Positions 25,101 to 37,008 of a stretch of DNA of 64,000 nt are shown one piece after another. The position numbers and the translations under genes are program-made. Below the pieces are notes generated by a model. The model did no database searches. It had not been told where the DNA came from and saw nothing but the letters and a program-made list of their open reading frames with translations. Within the stretch, counting starts at the first letter, position 1, and each line of letters starts with the position of its first letter. The stretch is taken from assembly GCF_004337985.1 (NCBI RefSeq), contig NC_043740.1, positions 1,531,200 to 1,595,199 on the forward strand, written 5' to 3'. The DNA is from Pyricularia pennisetigena. Lineage: Eukaryota > Ascomycota > Sordariomycetes > Magnaporthales > Pyriculariaceae.

Positions 25101-28100
25101 TTTTTTCTCATAACGTGACCATTACAGAGACAGTAAAATCAAACAGAAGTAAAACATAAAATACCCACCGCTTTCAAACCAAGTACCCGGCGATTGGACA
25201 GCAAGGTGAATTGAAAGAGTCAGAATGTCGGTGTATGTAATGTTGGCAGCGGATCGCCAGGTGTTTTGCCTGACCGTGACCTTCCTTTCCTTATGGAGAC
25301 GGCCAATAAGGTTTGGAGATAATTTTAGCGAACTGGGCCGTACGACGTCAAAGTCTTGCGATGACGGCTCTTGCTGGTTTCCGGAAACTACTAGGTCTAG
25401 TGCACGAAGCGAAAGAACAATGTGAGGCTGGGGTTACGATACCCGACATGCGTACCAGGTAGCATGCATCGTCTTTTTTTTTCTCTCTCCCTCCCACTGT
25501 AATCCCAGAACTGTGCAAGATGCTTGGTGTTGCTGCTGACGTATGTATGCACGATGTTTGACTTTGTTCCCTCTCATGTTATGCGACAGAGACGTTAACA
25601 ACGGTCAGAAATCCCAGAACAGAATAAATATGTATAGAGAATCAAAGCAATTGTATGACGCCTCGCTTCTCCACGGGGTACTTTGATTTCAAGTTATAGG
25701 CCAGGTCGCCAACACCCAATACGCACGTCTCAGTACCGCATCAGACAGTTTTGACAGTAGCACAGCTTTATTTTTACCGCGCGCAATCGGCCTTGGGCTT
25801 CACCAGCTCGCTTGGCCTATTCCGAACCATTTCAGGGGCAACGCGATCTAAGCAGGGGAGAAAGGGAGTCAACAGCCAATCATGGCGGATAAAAGTCCCG
25901 TGCGCCGGTTCAAGCGATGGCCCCCCGGTTTTCTCGAAGCACATGTGAGCTACGTGGGCAAGGGTTGCCCGGGGTGCACGAACCAGGGGCTTGGGCGGCA
26001 CTTTTCATTCCCAGAAACCTTCTAGCGCTGATGGGTCTTCTTTGTAGGTAGAGTACCCAAGGTGGTAATAATCAAACAAACTACTTTGTAGGGCAATTCA
26101 GCTTGGTTGGGTACCTACGTAGGTGGGCAACGCACGTAACAGTAGCATTGCAACTACTCTCTATCTCTAATGGTTACAGTGGCAATAGTGACAGTATGTT
26201 GATGACACAGGTACTCAGCTTACTACTGTACAGTATACGAAGTACCTGTAATTTACTTTTGCTGCCCAATTTGGATGACTCCCTCCATGCACTCGGACTT
26301 GAACTTTGATAATGCACTTTGCTCAAAGCCTGCTCGGCCGAATTGCACATCTTTTTCGGAGCAATTGCCGACTCCTCTTTTGGGAGGCGTCAGCCTCGAA
26401 AGTTGTTACAATACTTTTTTATTTTTCGTCCTCGGAAACAAAGCAGAAAAAGGATACTGTCGACTCTCAAATCAAAAAGAAATAATGCTGTGCAAGGAGA
26501 ACAGTGGCGCGCTAATGACATCAATATATTTAATGTTCATATCTACGTTTGAATGGCGTGTTTCGATGGTTCCGCGTCTCTTATGTCTAGGTCTAGGTCT
26601 AGCTAAATTGAGACTACAATAGCGTTCACACTACTTGAAAACAGCCGGTGGTGTCAAAGTCGTATGTAGTAACTAACATTCAAGCAAACTGAAAAATGGA
26701 CGGGCGTAGACAAAAGGAGGCGAATGGGGTTAATTGGTGACGATAAGAGACGAATAGAAAGGAGGGCGGAAAAAAAAGCCCATAGCAACAGGGAGGGTAA
26801 AAGGAAGTTTGGAGTGTTATGTTTATACTTTTGCCCAGGGAAAAGCCACATTGGGACTGCAATGGTAGATGATCGACATGCCCACAGCTAGGTACTGCAC
26901 TACTTACTAACTTTGTCACTAAGCAGGTTTGCACAGCGGGAGATGGGCGGGAGAAATCCCAAGTTCCTACCATAAAGCGGGTTTGAACCTTACATAAGCC
27001 GAGCATTGCATAGTGGCAACTTGTTTGTGTGCCTAGGAACTTGTACCGACCGCTATGGAGATTACAGGACAGGCTTTTTGGGCTACCGGGAGCATGCCTG
27101 TCGAACAAAGCTGACCGGAGGCGTGGGTAGTGAAGCCGGTTTTAGTCTACGTCCCCGCTACTGAGGTAGGAAACACCGGCTCGTGCTCCTGTACATTGTC
27201 CACATCATACTATTTTGGTACCCAGAACGTCAATGTCCGGCCAGGACAACAAACAACAAGCTGGTTGTGTCAGTCGCGAGGCGCGACTTGGTTTAGTGAG
27301 CTTGTCATTTCATTGGAATGAATGAGAGATGCTACCGCGCACCTTGTTGGCTCGTCCAATGGTTGCATACAAGCAACTTGGGCTTGGACCATAGCCACTT
27401 TCACCGCTACACAGTCACCAGTTGACCGGCACATTTATCCCAAAGAACGATTGGTTTATTACTCCGTAATTACCTGTCGGAGATTTTCTTTCTTTCTTTT
27501 TTTCTTTTTGCTTATACACAGCAAAGACCTGTTGCTGCCTAGGCTGGCAGGGGCGAGGAAAGCAATTGAACTGTTTATTGAAAAAAAAGTCCATTGACAA
27601 ACGTAATGTACATCAGGGCGCAGCAGGTGAAAGATATATTACAGAGAATGCTTGCAAGCTATGGTGGTACGGGCAAGGGGGTGTAAACATAAACTAGGGA
27701 CATCAATATGTGCCCCAGCTTCAATTGTCTTCAACACCTCGAAACAAAGGGTTTTCGACATAAAAAAAAACTATAGAAATCATATCTGGCTCTACACACA
27801 GCCGCTGGAGCTTCGGCAGTAAAGATATAACAGATATTAGGCTCTTGGTATGGTTCTAAGCCAAATGACTTTTTTTTTCTCTTTCTCTCAAACTGGCGAA
27901 ATTTATCGTTTATACCGCTTAGTTTGACACCTACTTGACGGTACACCGCATAGGAAAGAAAAAGAAAACGAGCCAACAACCCAGACGTCTCATCTCGGGC
28001 TCGTCGGGCGCATGTCAGCGGACGGTTTTTTCTTCCCCACAGACCACCCGGCCTCAACTCTCTCAGCAGAAGATGCTTGTAATCCATGTCCATGGACAGC

Positions 28101-28700
28101 CATGTGGGCTTGTGGGGTCTACGTGAATGTGAAAGGGTTGCTTGCTGGCTGACCCCTTTAACGCCTTTTTATTATTTTTATTATTTTGTGCTAGGGAGGC
28201 AAATTTTTCTGCCCATTGCGCGCGGGCAGGATACCCTGGACCGAAAGTCTACGCCCACCAAGAGACCCATGGATGAACCGTAGCAGGGAATCGCATGTTT
28301 CTGGGCAGCGCAAATCGCTCCGTGGTTGAATCTGGGCGGAGGAAATGGTGTGGCCGCCGTGTGTCAGGCATTTCTGGAAGGAGCGACAGAGCACCAAAGG
28401 GAAGAAGATTTCAGGAAAAAATGCGTTTTACAAAAAAAAAAGGACAAGACGGCAAGGCCCTAGCCCAACAAGACCCCACTGCGTCGTCACTGCACCCCAC
28501 ACCTCTGATCTCCATTCCATTCCCCCTTCGATTGCTTGCCATCCCCAACCCGTGTACTCGGTACCCAGCAGGCAGCCCATTGTTCCTCTGAGTTCCACCT
28601 CTGGCTGCCGCCCATCGTATTTTCAATCTGTGCCCAACCAGCCCTCCAGGACCACTTTCTTGCGCCGTACTGGCTAGGTACCTAGCCTACTGTCCAAAGC
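25101..28700. other. Gene-free interval, fifth part
   Basis: No gene is supported. The stretch carries a (TCTAGG)n short repeat at 26,586-26,602, the palindromes ACCTACGTAGGT at 26,113-26,124 and GGCTAGGTACCTAGCC at 28,672-28,687, and a second B-box-like word GGTTCAAACCC on the minus strand at 26,979-26,989. Open frames are short and lack domains or consistent codon bias. Confidence 0.55.
28672..28687. repeat. 16-base perfect palindrome, TAGGTA/TACCTA family
   Basis: GGCTAGGTACCTAGCC equals its own reverse complement. It lies about 1.9 kb upstream of the PLC start and shares TAGGTACCTA with other intergenic palindromes in the window. Confidence 0.9.
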
Positions 28701-30552
28701 CTTAGAAGGAGGGGGTGTTGAGTTTTGAGCCAGCCCAGCTTGAGCTAGCACCGCTCATTGACCCAGTACCTTTTTTTTTTTTTTTATGCCTGTCTTGTCT
28801 TCTTGGCCATGTCTCCCGCTCTTCCGTCACCAATAATTTCCCGGCTCAGCTCAAGGTGTTGTCACTCTTAAGCAATCCGCAGCCCACCTGATCAATTCCG
28901 ACATCAGGCCAATTCCTCCTCGACGGACCTCTTGCGACCCTTGATTTCTGTTTGGAATATTCTCCATTCGATTCGATTGCCGGCCACTGGATGAGTCTCA
29001 CGCTTCTCGAATTCAATTTCAAAAATTTCGCTTCGCCAACAGATTCCTTGTCGGTATATATTTGGCTGTTTCGTCAGGTGCCCTGCCATACATTTGTACC
29101 TGCCGTGCCCCAACTCACGCGACTCGACTCCGCAGCTCAAAAAAAGCCGCCTCGCTCATTTCTCCAACCCGTTCGCTTCTGACACATCAGAAAACACCAC
29201 ACCCATTGGGATCAACCGCGACAGCCCTACACAACTCTCTCGCTTCCTGAATATTTTTTGTATTAGATCTTACCATTGCGGATGGTATAGCTTGGGGTTC
29301 CGAAAGGCCTGGCTTTTTTTATATTGTATGAGAAGAAAAAGGAAAGAAACAATCCGGCATCGAACGTGTTTACTTTCTTGGCTGTCACTGCCACAGGGGC
29401 TCCTGGTACCTCTGTTATTTTCTTTATTATTTTCTTATATTTTTTTTTTCTTTGGCGAATGCACGCTTGCCGGTTTAGCAATCCCATATTGCTACATTGG
29501 GAAGGAAGCCACAGAAGCCCTGATCTTGAGAAATTCAACAAGGTACTTAGCAATCGGAAGACGCAACCAAATTCCGACGGCGCACATAGATTCAGCGCTT
29601 TTGCGAGACTGCGACTCGTATCTTAATCTGGGCACTGCAGCATACCCAGAAAGACACCGAAGGCGAGTGCGCCGCGCGAACTGAACAGCCGCCTCTTTGC
29701 CGCCTTTGGGGACTCGGTTACCGCCAGTATCCCCCTGACGGCCTTTTCTGCAGCCAGGACAGGACACCTTTGTAACTTGGCGCCGGCGACCATCCCAAAG
29801 CTGGGGTTCTTTGGATACACAGCGCACTCAGAGAAGCGGGCCACTGCATTCACCCTCTGCAGCCTCGGCTTGTTTTGTTTCCCGCCCAAGTGCAGTGCAG
29901 ACCGAAGACAGGCAGATAATCAGCCCCGTACAGACGCAGCTGGCTATCCTGTGCTGTGGAGACACTCTCTCATAGTGCATCGCATCAGCAGCTTGGTTAA
30001 TATCCCAATCCAGCTGCCTGCATAACAAGCCTGCCACATCATCAACTTGCCGTCAAATCGCGCCGCACCACCTTGTACGGCCTCCGTCTGCCCAATCGCC
30101 CCAGACTGTTCGGCCTGTACATGTCTGCACCTGGGTCTCGTGCCGTACCAGTACCCAGCAGATACTTGGTCCCACTTTGACACCGAGACAGGCCACAGTC
30201 GGCCGCCGTTCAACCAGCCGGCTGATCAACAACCCCAACGCCGATCGCCTTGCGGCTGCAACGCATCCCCCCTTGTTTATACGCACTTACTTATACCGTT
30301 GCTACCTCGCTCCTCTGGACTTCATCAGCCTCAAAAGGCCCCTGACCCCGAGCTCTCTCCATCAAGGCCCCGCCCGTTTCTCAACCCACAATCTCCTACA
30401 GTCACAACTGGCCTCAGAGAAAATGCACTCGCAAAAATCAGAGCTTCATAAATAACCTTCAAGCCTTATCATAAGCTGAAGCAACTCTCTTATTCGCTTA
30501 CCCCTTGTCAGCTGTACCCACTACAAGCCCCCGACAAAGGGCAGACCTTCAC
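28701..30552 (+). promoter_or_regulatory. Long pyrimidine-rich upstream and leader region of the PLC gene
   Basis: About 1.85 kb before the PLC start is rich in C and T on the coding strand, especially from 29,690, as expected for a promoter plus long 5' leader. Frames such as 29,094-29,684 are low in coding character. A short upstream frame at 30,423-30,455 ends 97 bases before the PLC ATG. I cannot place the transcription start or rule out a leader intron. Confidence 0.45.
30423..30455 (+). promoter_or_regulatory. Ten-codon upstream ORF in the PLC leader
   Basis: ATG at 30,423 opens a 10-codon frame (MHSQKSELHK) that stops at 30,455. If the PLC transcript starts upstream of it, it would be translated first and could reduce PLC translation. 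Conservation is unknown. Confidence 0.4.
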
Positions 30553-33500
30553 ATGATGACTTCCTCAACCACATCCGCCGTCATGGCGGAAAGATCACCA
30601 GCTGCTTCACCCAGCAGCACACCATCCTCAATGACTCCTCACACATTTCCCGTGCACTCGCGGAGAATACGCCCGAGCAATCTGCAAACAAACTTTACCT
30701 CCAGCCCCCATCACGTGGCCATCCCGCCATCTGCAATCAGTGCCTCGTCGGTTTCCGTGGCATCAAGTCTGCAGGGCTCGCCCGTCTTCTCCCTGGATGC
30801 CGCTCCAGGACTCACGCAAAGCAGCTCAATACAAGCATCCCCGGAACCGCTGCGGGGCAGAGACCCTGAACAGTACCCTTCAGGTTTTCAACTACCAGAA
30901 CCAGTATTACCGCAATCATCGCTATCGCGGAAAACAAGCATGGGGTCACTATGTCAACCGGTACAGCCTTCTGGCAACTCGTCCTTGCCCGAAGTCCCAA
31001 ATAAGGGTCTGTTCCGTAGACTCTCAAACAAAGCCACAAACACCTTCAGGTCACCGAGAAGGCAATCATCAGCTCACGGCACCAAGCGAGGTGCCAGTGT
31101 TGGACCCGGACTCGCCAGACCACGCCAGCGAAGTAATAGCGATCTTACAAATCCCTTCACAGATTCCGATGACGAGCCTTTTATCGACCTCGACGACAAG
31201 ATCTCTTTCCTCAACATTTCTGGTGAGTCTAATGGTCGAGATTTGTCACCGACAAGTGCGCCGGCATCCATCAACGGCAGCAATTCGTCCAGTGGTCCTA
31301 TGACCGTCGTCGCTGGCCCCACCTATCCGCTGGAGCTACTCCAAGGAACCAAGGTGACAAAGTTCGCTAAGAAGAGGGGATCCACAACCAGCCGGAAGCT
31401 GTTGATGCTGGTACTGGACGCCGAATCTGCCAAGATCACCTGGGACAAGAGCAAACCTTCCAAGTCTATCTACATCGACGACATCAAGGATATCCGGACG
31501 GCAGAGGACATTCGCCAGTACAGGCTCGACTTTGGCATTCCGGAATCCGAGGAGCCCCTGTGCTTCTCTATCATCTACGCCACGCACGACGCAAAGCCAA
31601 AGACAAAAATGATGCATCTTGTGGCTGCAGATCCCGCCATCGTGAAGATGTGGGTTTCGACTTTGCACACAATCTCGATGCACCGTCAGGATATCATGTC
31701 TTCACTCATGGCCTTTAACGACAAGGCCATCAGGACATACTGGAAGAATGAGCTGCACAAACAACTCAAGAATACCAGCAACAACGGTGAGGAAAATATC
31801 GACTTCCCCGGCGTCGAACGCGTGTGCCAAAATCTTCACATTCACGTGTCTTCCGAGACTTTGAAGGAGAAGTTTCTGGAGGCGCTAGGGACTTCGTCTG
31901 TTGATGCTGAGGCATCCGTCAAGAACGGTCGTCTCAACTTCAGCCAGTTTCAGGAGTTTGTACGACTCATGAAGAGACGGGCCGATATTCGCCCCATCTT
32001 TCGCGAAAGGGCGGCCGATATCGATCGCGGCATGACGCTTCTTGACTTCATCAGCTTTCTTACAGATGTACAAAACGAGGACGTCGACGCCGACAGGGCC
32101 TACTGGGAAGCTATCTTTGCCCGCTTTGCTAAGCGCAACAAGTCCAAGGATATGGAGGGCGATGATGTTCCGCGTATCAGCGAAGCCGGCCTAGTCAGCT
32201 TCCTAACCTCGACCTACAATGTACCCATCGTCAGCGCTCCCAAAAACTACACCCTCGACCGACCGATCAACGAGTACTACATCTCGAGCTCGCATAACAC
32301 CTACCTTCTGGGCCGTCAAGTCATGGGCTTTTCCAGCGTTGAGGGATACATCTCCGCCCTGATGCGCGGCTGCCGCTCCGTGGAGGTTGACTGCTGGGAC
32401 GGTAGCGATGGCTGGCCTCTGGTGTCGCACGGGTGGACCATGACGACCAACATTGCCTTTCGCGAAGTGATGAACGTTATCAACAAGTACGCTTTTGTCA
32501 AGTCCGAATTCCCGTTATGGATATCTCTCGAAGTTCATTGCAACCCGGATCAGCAGAGGAAGATGGTGGCGATCATGAAGGAAATATTCGGGGCCAGGCT
32601 GGTCACCGAACCTCTGGAAGGTGTCCCCGCCGACAAGCTCCCTTCGCCATCGCAGCTCAAGAACCGTATCCTCATCAAGGCGAAGAAGCCAGGACATGAG
32701 GAACCTAACCCCGAGCGGACAGGACGCCGACGAGGCAACAGTCTCACATCTCCGTACACGAAGCCAGTTATGCTTGATAACTCAAGCATCCCTTCCCAAT
32801 CGCTGCCACACAGCCCTTTGCTTACCCCTACACACTCGCAAATTCGTCGCATGGGAGCCAAGACCCGCGTCAACACGATAACCGAGGGTAGAGTCCACGA
32901 TTCGACGAGCGGCAGCCCTAGTGACTGTGACAGCGGCAGTGAGCGCGACATTCAGCAGCCTATCAGCCCAAACAGTGGCACGAGCAAAATAGTCAAGGAG
33001 CTTGGCGATCTTGCTGTGTACTGCGCCGGCATTAAGTTTTCTGGTTTTGAGCACCCCGACTCCAAGACGGTCAATCATATCTTTTCCTTCCACGAGGGCA
33101 CGTTCCAGAGACATGGGAGGCCCGGGGATGCGAAGCGCGCCCTGTACAGGCACAACATGCGCTATATGATGCGTGTCTATCCTCATCGTGGTAGGGTTTA
33201 CTCGAGCAACTTCGATCCGCTTCTCATGTGGCGCCGTGGCGTGCAGATGGCTGCGCTCAACTGGCAGACGTTCGATCTCGGGATGCAGCTCAACCATGCC
33301 ATGTATGCCGGTGGTATGGACCAGTCGGGCTACGTGCTCAAGCCCAAGGAGTTCCGCGAGATCCAGCACTTCCCTTACCTGCCCGAGCACATGGTTGGTG
33401 GCAAGCGGCCTCGCAAGAACGTCAAGTTCAGCATTGATGTCATCTCTGCCCAGCAGCTCATGCGACCACACAATCTTCGGGACCGTCACACACTTGACCC

Positions 33501-33990
33501 GTACATCGAGGTCGAGGCATTCCTGGCTGACGACAAGCGAAACACCAACAAGGAATACTCTGACGCCGGGCCAAGCAAGACTAAGCACAAGACACCCATC
33601 GCCAAGGACAACGGCTTCAACCCCATTTTCGACCAGAGATACAACTTCAACTTCAACACCAAGTACCCGGATCTCATCTTCATCCGATGGACTGTCCGCC
33701 TCTCGGAAGGCGGAAGCCAAAGCGATCGTAGCACGATTCTTGGTACCTTCACTGCGAAGCTTAGCAGTCTCAAGCAGGGCTACCGCACACTACCCCTGCT
33801 CGATGCCAACGGTGATCAATACCTTTTCTCAACCCTATTCTGCCGCATCAAAGTCGAGGCCCCCACCGACATCTACATCGACTACCAAGAAGGCACCGAG
33901 AGTGTCAACAAGCTTCGTAGTCTCGGGCGGACCGTATTCAACCGCTCCAACAACAGTCCCAAGTCCAGCGTCGATGGCGGTAGTCAATAA
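30553..33990 (+). CDS. PLC1: Phosphoinositide-specific phospholipase C
   Basis: This enzyme hydrolyses PI(4,5)P2 to IP3 and diacylglycerol at membranes, feeding calcium and protein kinase C signalling. It is a single exon of 1,145 aa. Domains in order: Ser/Pro-rich N-terminus (1-255), PH domain (about 257-375), EF-hand-like helical region (about 376-546), catalytic X domain (about 570-715) with SSHNTYL (His 581) and VSHGWTM (His 626), a Ser-rich linker, Y domain (about 813-935) and C2 domain (about 954-1095). The layout is that of a PLC-delta type enzyme with a long fungal N-terminal extension. ATG at 30,553 is the first in frame; MAERS at 30,583 has a better start context and could be used instead. 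Upstream lies the 18.7 kb gene-free interval. Confidence 0.96.
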   Translation: MMTSSTTSAVMAERSPAASPSSTPSSMTPHTFPVHSRRIRPSNLQTNFTSSPHHVAIPPSAISASSVSVASSLQGSPVFSLDAAPGLTQSSSIQASPEPLRGRDPEQYPSGFQLPEPVLPQSSLSRKTSMGSLCQPVQPSGNSSLPEVPNKGLFRRLSNKATNTFRSPRRQSSAHGTKRGASVGPGLARPRQRSNSDLTNPFTDSDDEPFIDLDDKISFLNISGESNGRDLSPTSAPASINGSNSSSGPMTVVAGPTYPLELLQGTKVTKFAKKRGSTTSRKLLMLVLDAESAKITWDKSKPSKSIYIDDIKDIRTAEDIRQYRLDFGIPESEEPLCFSIIYATHDAKPKTKMMHLVAADPAIVKMWVSTLHTISMHRQDIMSSLMAFNDKAIRTYWKNELHKQLKNTSNNGEENIDFPGVERVCQNLHIHVSSETLKEKFLEALGTSSVDAEASVKNGRLNFSQFQEFVRLMKRRADIRPIFRERAADIDRGMTLLDFISFLTDVQNEDVDADRAYWEAIFARFAKRNKSKDMEGDDVPRISEAGLVSFLTSTYNVPIVSAPKNYTLDRPINEYYISSSHNTYLLGRQVMGFSSVEGYISALMRGCRSVEVDCWDGSDGWPLVSHGWTMTTNIAFREVMNVINKYAFVKSEFPLWISLEVHCNPDQQRKMVAIMKEIFGARLVTEPLEGVPADKLPSPSQLKNRILIKAKKPGHEEPNPERTGRRRGNSLTSPYTKPVMLDNSSIPSQSLPHSPLLTPTHSQIRRMGAKTRVNTITEGRVHDSTSGSPSDCDSGSERDIQQPISPNSGTSKIVKELGDLAVYCAGIKFSGFEHPDSKTVNHIFSFHEGTFQRHGRPGDAKRALYRHNMRYMMRVYPHRGRVYSSNFDPLLMWRRGVQMAALNWQTFDLGMQLNHAMYAGGMDQSGYVLKPKEFREIQHFPYLPEHMVGGKRPRKNVKFSIDVISAQQLMRPHNLRDRHTLDPYIEVEAFLADDKRNTNKEYSDAGPSKTKHKTPIAKDNGFNPIFDQRYNFNFNTKYPDLIFIRWTVRLSEGGSQSDRSTILGTFTAKLSSLKQGYRTLPLLDANGDQYLFSTLFCRIKVEAPTDIYIDYQEGTESVNKLRSLGRTVFNRSNNSPKSSVDGGSQ

Positions 33991-35908
33991 AGATTATCGT
34001 CGCCGGCACAGTGGACCCTTACAGCAGCGAAACGAGAAGATCACCATTCGATCTGCATTGTATTACCAACCTTAACGATCTCCATGTCTCATTCGTTCTC
34101 GATTCCCTTTGTCAAAGCTTGAGCCACATTTTGTCATCATTTTGATAACCATGTACACGCTTGCCTGGGTGAAGACCCACGCTTGCGCCTCTTATGTTCT
34201 TTTTTTATTTTTGTATTTTGGCTTTGGTTTGTAATGTGGTCCCGGTTTTATTACAGCACGAAAATACCCCCTAAGTTCGTGACCATGCTCATAAGAGCGG
34301 CACGGAAAGCATCAAAAAGCAACCAAGAAAAGTTGCGATTTTTATACACTACGGCGTCCAAATAACCTTGTCTCATTTTGTTTTTGCGGGGTTTTTCTTT
34401 GCCATCCCCTGCTGGCTTTTCTTCCAGGCAACCAGTCCTGAGGATATTATTGCGCGCAGGAGACGACATTTTGTGTATAACTCATTTTTTTTTCCATCTC
34501 TTCTTCATATTTAGGATTTCATTGGGTGAATATCCTCAGGGTGGCATACAGTCCAATTAACAAGAGGAAATAGGGTTGGGTTATCATTTTTGGTCCGGTG
34601 TTTACAGAAGCATATATGCATGTCGGGAGTTTTCTTCTTTTTTACATTGGGTAGACATCTGGACTCGATTGGTATTGAAGGGCACAACGAGCGAGGACTC
34701 TTTACACAAACACAGAATAATCAGTGTTTTATGCCTCTAATTTTGGATAATTTGCGGTTGCTTTGCTTTCTTATTGTGTTATGCAACGAGATTTGGTGGA
34801 TCATTCCTACAGGGCTGTGCCGACACTTGGGGCTTGTCCCCTGTGTTTTAGCGTCAGGAATTGCAGATTTTATGTTTGAAGTTTACATTGTCTTCTCAGG
34901 AGTCAGGACTCTACATCACAGAAAGTTTGGGCTTTTCTTTTGGCCTGACGATATGTCGAGCATGATATAATGACACTTCAATCGCCCGCCACTATCTTGT
35001 CACTGAGGATGTCCAAGTGAATTTAAACTTTACACAGCTGTGGAAACAATAGAAATTGATGAAGAAAAAAAAAGCAGTCGGCTGTCTCTGATGAAAGCTA
35101 TTCGACACTAGTGCCTGGCGCTAGACTAGTGTAAGCGGACGCGTGCAATGCTCGCAAGGGACTTCCTGGCCAACTGTGTATGGGTCGTCACCAACCAAGA
35201 CTAGGGCCGCGGTCGGAGAGAGCTTATACTGACTTGGCTTTGCTGCATGCATCCGCTACTTTAGTCCGAGTACATTTTCTATCTATAATGGACCTAGCCT
35301 CTGCTGCACATGAAACAAAATCATCTGTAATACAATTCGCCCACGTGCATTTCGTCAATTCTTTCTCTGATGCAGCCGCAGCGGAAGACCGCGAGCTTGT
35401 GCCTCTCTTCTCTTCCTAGCTTTCCCTTTTTTTTTCTCCCCCGATATTGTTATGCAATCTATATTGTTACCACTTCCAAACATTACTGGATTGGGAGGGT
35501 CGGCGATGACAGCGATACCCCAGCTATGAGCAAAGTTAAGCCCATGCACTGTAGCCGCATTTCTATATCAACAAATCCGGATCGTCCAGGTGTGTGGGGT
35601 ATATCTTGACCTTGAGCGATGTAAGGTATATACTACGCTATACTAGGCAAGATTGGGGACGAGGGGGAGGGGGGACCATGGAGAGATCAAAAGTAGGTAC
35701 CACATAGGTACTGGGTCATATAAGTCATGCACGTACATGACAGTGCCGCTAATCTATTCAGTATGCAAGCCCACATGCAAGACCCTTTCCTTATCATGAT
35801 ATACTCTGGAGAAAAAAAGAACCGAAAAAAAGTCAGCCTCTTTGTTTTTTTGTGTTTTTTTTTCCCGTTTCTCTCACTCTCTCACACACACACACACACA
35901 TATACACA

Positions 35909-35973
<65 letters not shown>

Positions 35974-36216
35974 CGTTTGTTTCATCATATTCCCCATTTT
36001 CTTTTTCACTCGGAGGCTAGGACAAATTGATTTAATTATCAACCTTTGTCCCGCCACTTCTGAGATTGACTCTTTGGTACCCCAGAATCCCGTTTGAATA
36101 CAACGAAAAGTGGACTTGTAATCTGTTTTGTTGAGAGACCTTATCAGCCGGAGAAAGAGAGAGGAAAAAAAAGAAAGGAGAGAGTGCGAGGGAAAAAAAA
36201 AACCCCCCATCCAAAG
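33991..36216. other. Intergenic region between PLC and the WW-domain gene
   Basis: About 2.2 kb without a supported gene. The first part should hold the PLC 3' untranslated region and is T-rich (34,200-34,520). A 126-codon frame at 34,590-34,970 has no motif. A direct repeat of TAGGTAC occurs at about 35,693-35,716, and the compound microsatellite at 35,883-35,973 precedes the purine-rich leader of the WW gene. Confidence 0.6.
35883..35973. repeat. Compound (CA)n-(CT)26-(GT)n microsatellite
   Basis: A (CA)n block with a TATA interruption (35,883-35,910) is followed by about 26 CT units (35,912-35,964) and then a (GT)4 block. The outer CA and GT blocks are complementary, so a single strand could fold back with the CT tract in the loop. 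It lies about 245 bases before the WW-domain gene start. Confidence 0.95.
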
Positions 36217-37008
36217 ATGGGGATCATATCCAGAATTCTCCGTAGAAGACGCAAGACATGGTCTACAGCGGAATCATCAACAACGTCAGAACCAGACACT
36301 GCAACCACAAGAACTGAAACCACAGCTCCGACGACACCAACGACACCAGCGACATCGACGACAACTACAACAGCCACAAGAGAGAGCCGCGACGGCACAG
36401 CCACCCCGGACACTGCTGCATCGGTTTGCGGGCAGTCTGCTGACCTTGTCACGCTCCCGGGCCAGTACCAGCGCAAGTGGACGAAGCGCGGTTGTGTCTA
36501 CTACGTCAACCATGTCGACAAAACGACTTCGTGGCTGCACCCAGTCAAGCTCGGCGAGCTGCGCGAGGCTGGGGTCGTGGCCCCTGACGCGGCCAGCGGG
36601 CCCGAGCGGGAAGTCTTTGAGCTCATGACCAGCGGCGGAATAGAAGCCGGGGGTCCGCTTCTGTCGAGGGATCAGGACGACTGGTACGCGCACGGCACGC
36701 TGCCGCCATGGATCTTGAGGGAGCCCCGGGGAGGAGTAGGAGGAGGAGGAGGAGGAGGAGCCCCTAGCGGCGGCGTGGACGGTTCGTTTTACTGGGTCGA
36801 CTACCGCGCCAACAAGGTGCTGAACCGCGATCCGATCGAGGTTTACCGGGATGAGCGGAAGCTGGAGCAGGACAGGCGGCAGGAGCTCGAGGCGGATATT
36901 CGCCGGCTGGGGATGGGGAATCCAAAGCTAGCGGCGGGTTTGAGGAAGCAGGGCTGGACCGGGCACACCCAGGTCGCTAGCGATCGAGAGATTGCACACT
37001 GGCTGTGA
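36217..37008 (+). CDS. WW-domain protein with a degenerate WW motif
   Basis: Single-exon frame of 263 aa starting at ATG 36,217, after a purine-rich leader. The N-terminus is basic (RRRRK at 9-13), then comes a Thr/Ser/Ala-rich low-complexity segment (about 14-70). A WW-like domain spans about 80-109: LPGQYQRKWTKRG, then VYYVNH and TTSWLHP. The usual first Trp of the LPxGW motif is Gln here, while the central aromatic YYV, second Trp and Pro are kept. A Gly-rich spacer (about 175-185) precedes FYWVDYRANKVLNRDP, which looks like half of a second WW fold, then a charged helix. WW domains bind proline-rich or phospho-Ser/Thr ligands; whether this one still binds is unclear. No partner is suggested by neighbours. 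Confidence 0.75.
   Translation: MGIISRILRRRRKTWSTAESSTTSEPDTATTRTETTAPTTPTTPATSTTTTTATRESRDGTATPDTAASVCGQSADLVTLPGQYQRKWTKRGCVYYVNHVDKTTSWLHPVKLGELREAGVVAPDAASGPEREVFELMTSGGIEAGGPLLSRDQDDWYAHGTLPPWILREPRGGVGGGGGGGAPSGGVDGSFYWVDYRANKVLNRDPIEVYRDERKLEQDRRQELEADIRRLGMGNPKLAAGLRKQGWTGHTQVASDREIAHWL

Noticed and set aside
32782..33720. 312-codon minus-strand frame opposite PLC1
   Set aside because: Shadow of the PLC Y and C2 domains, with no motif of its own.
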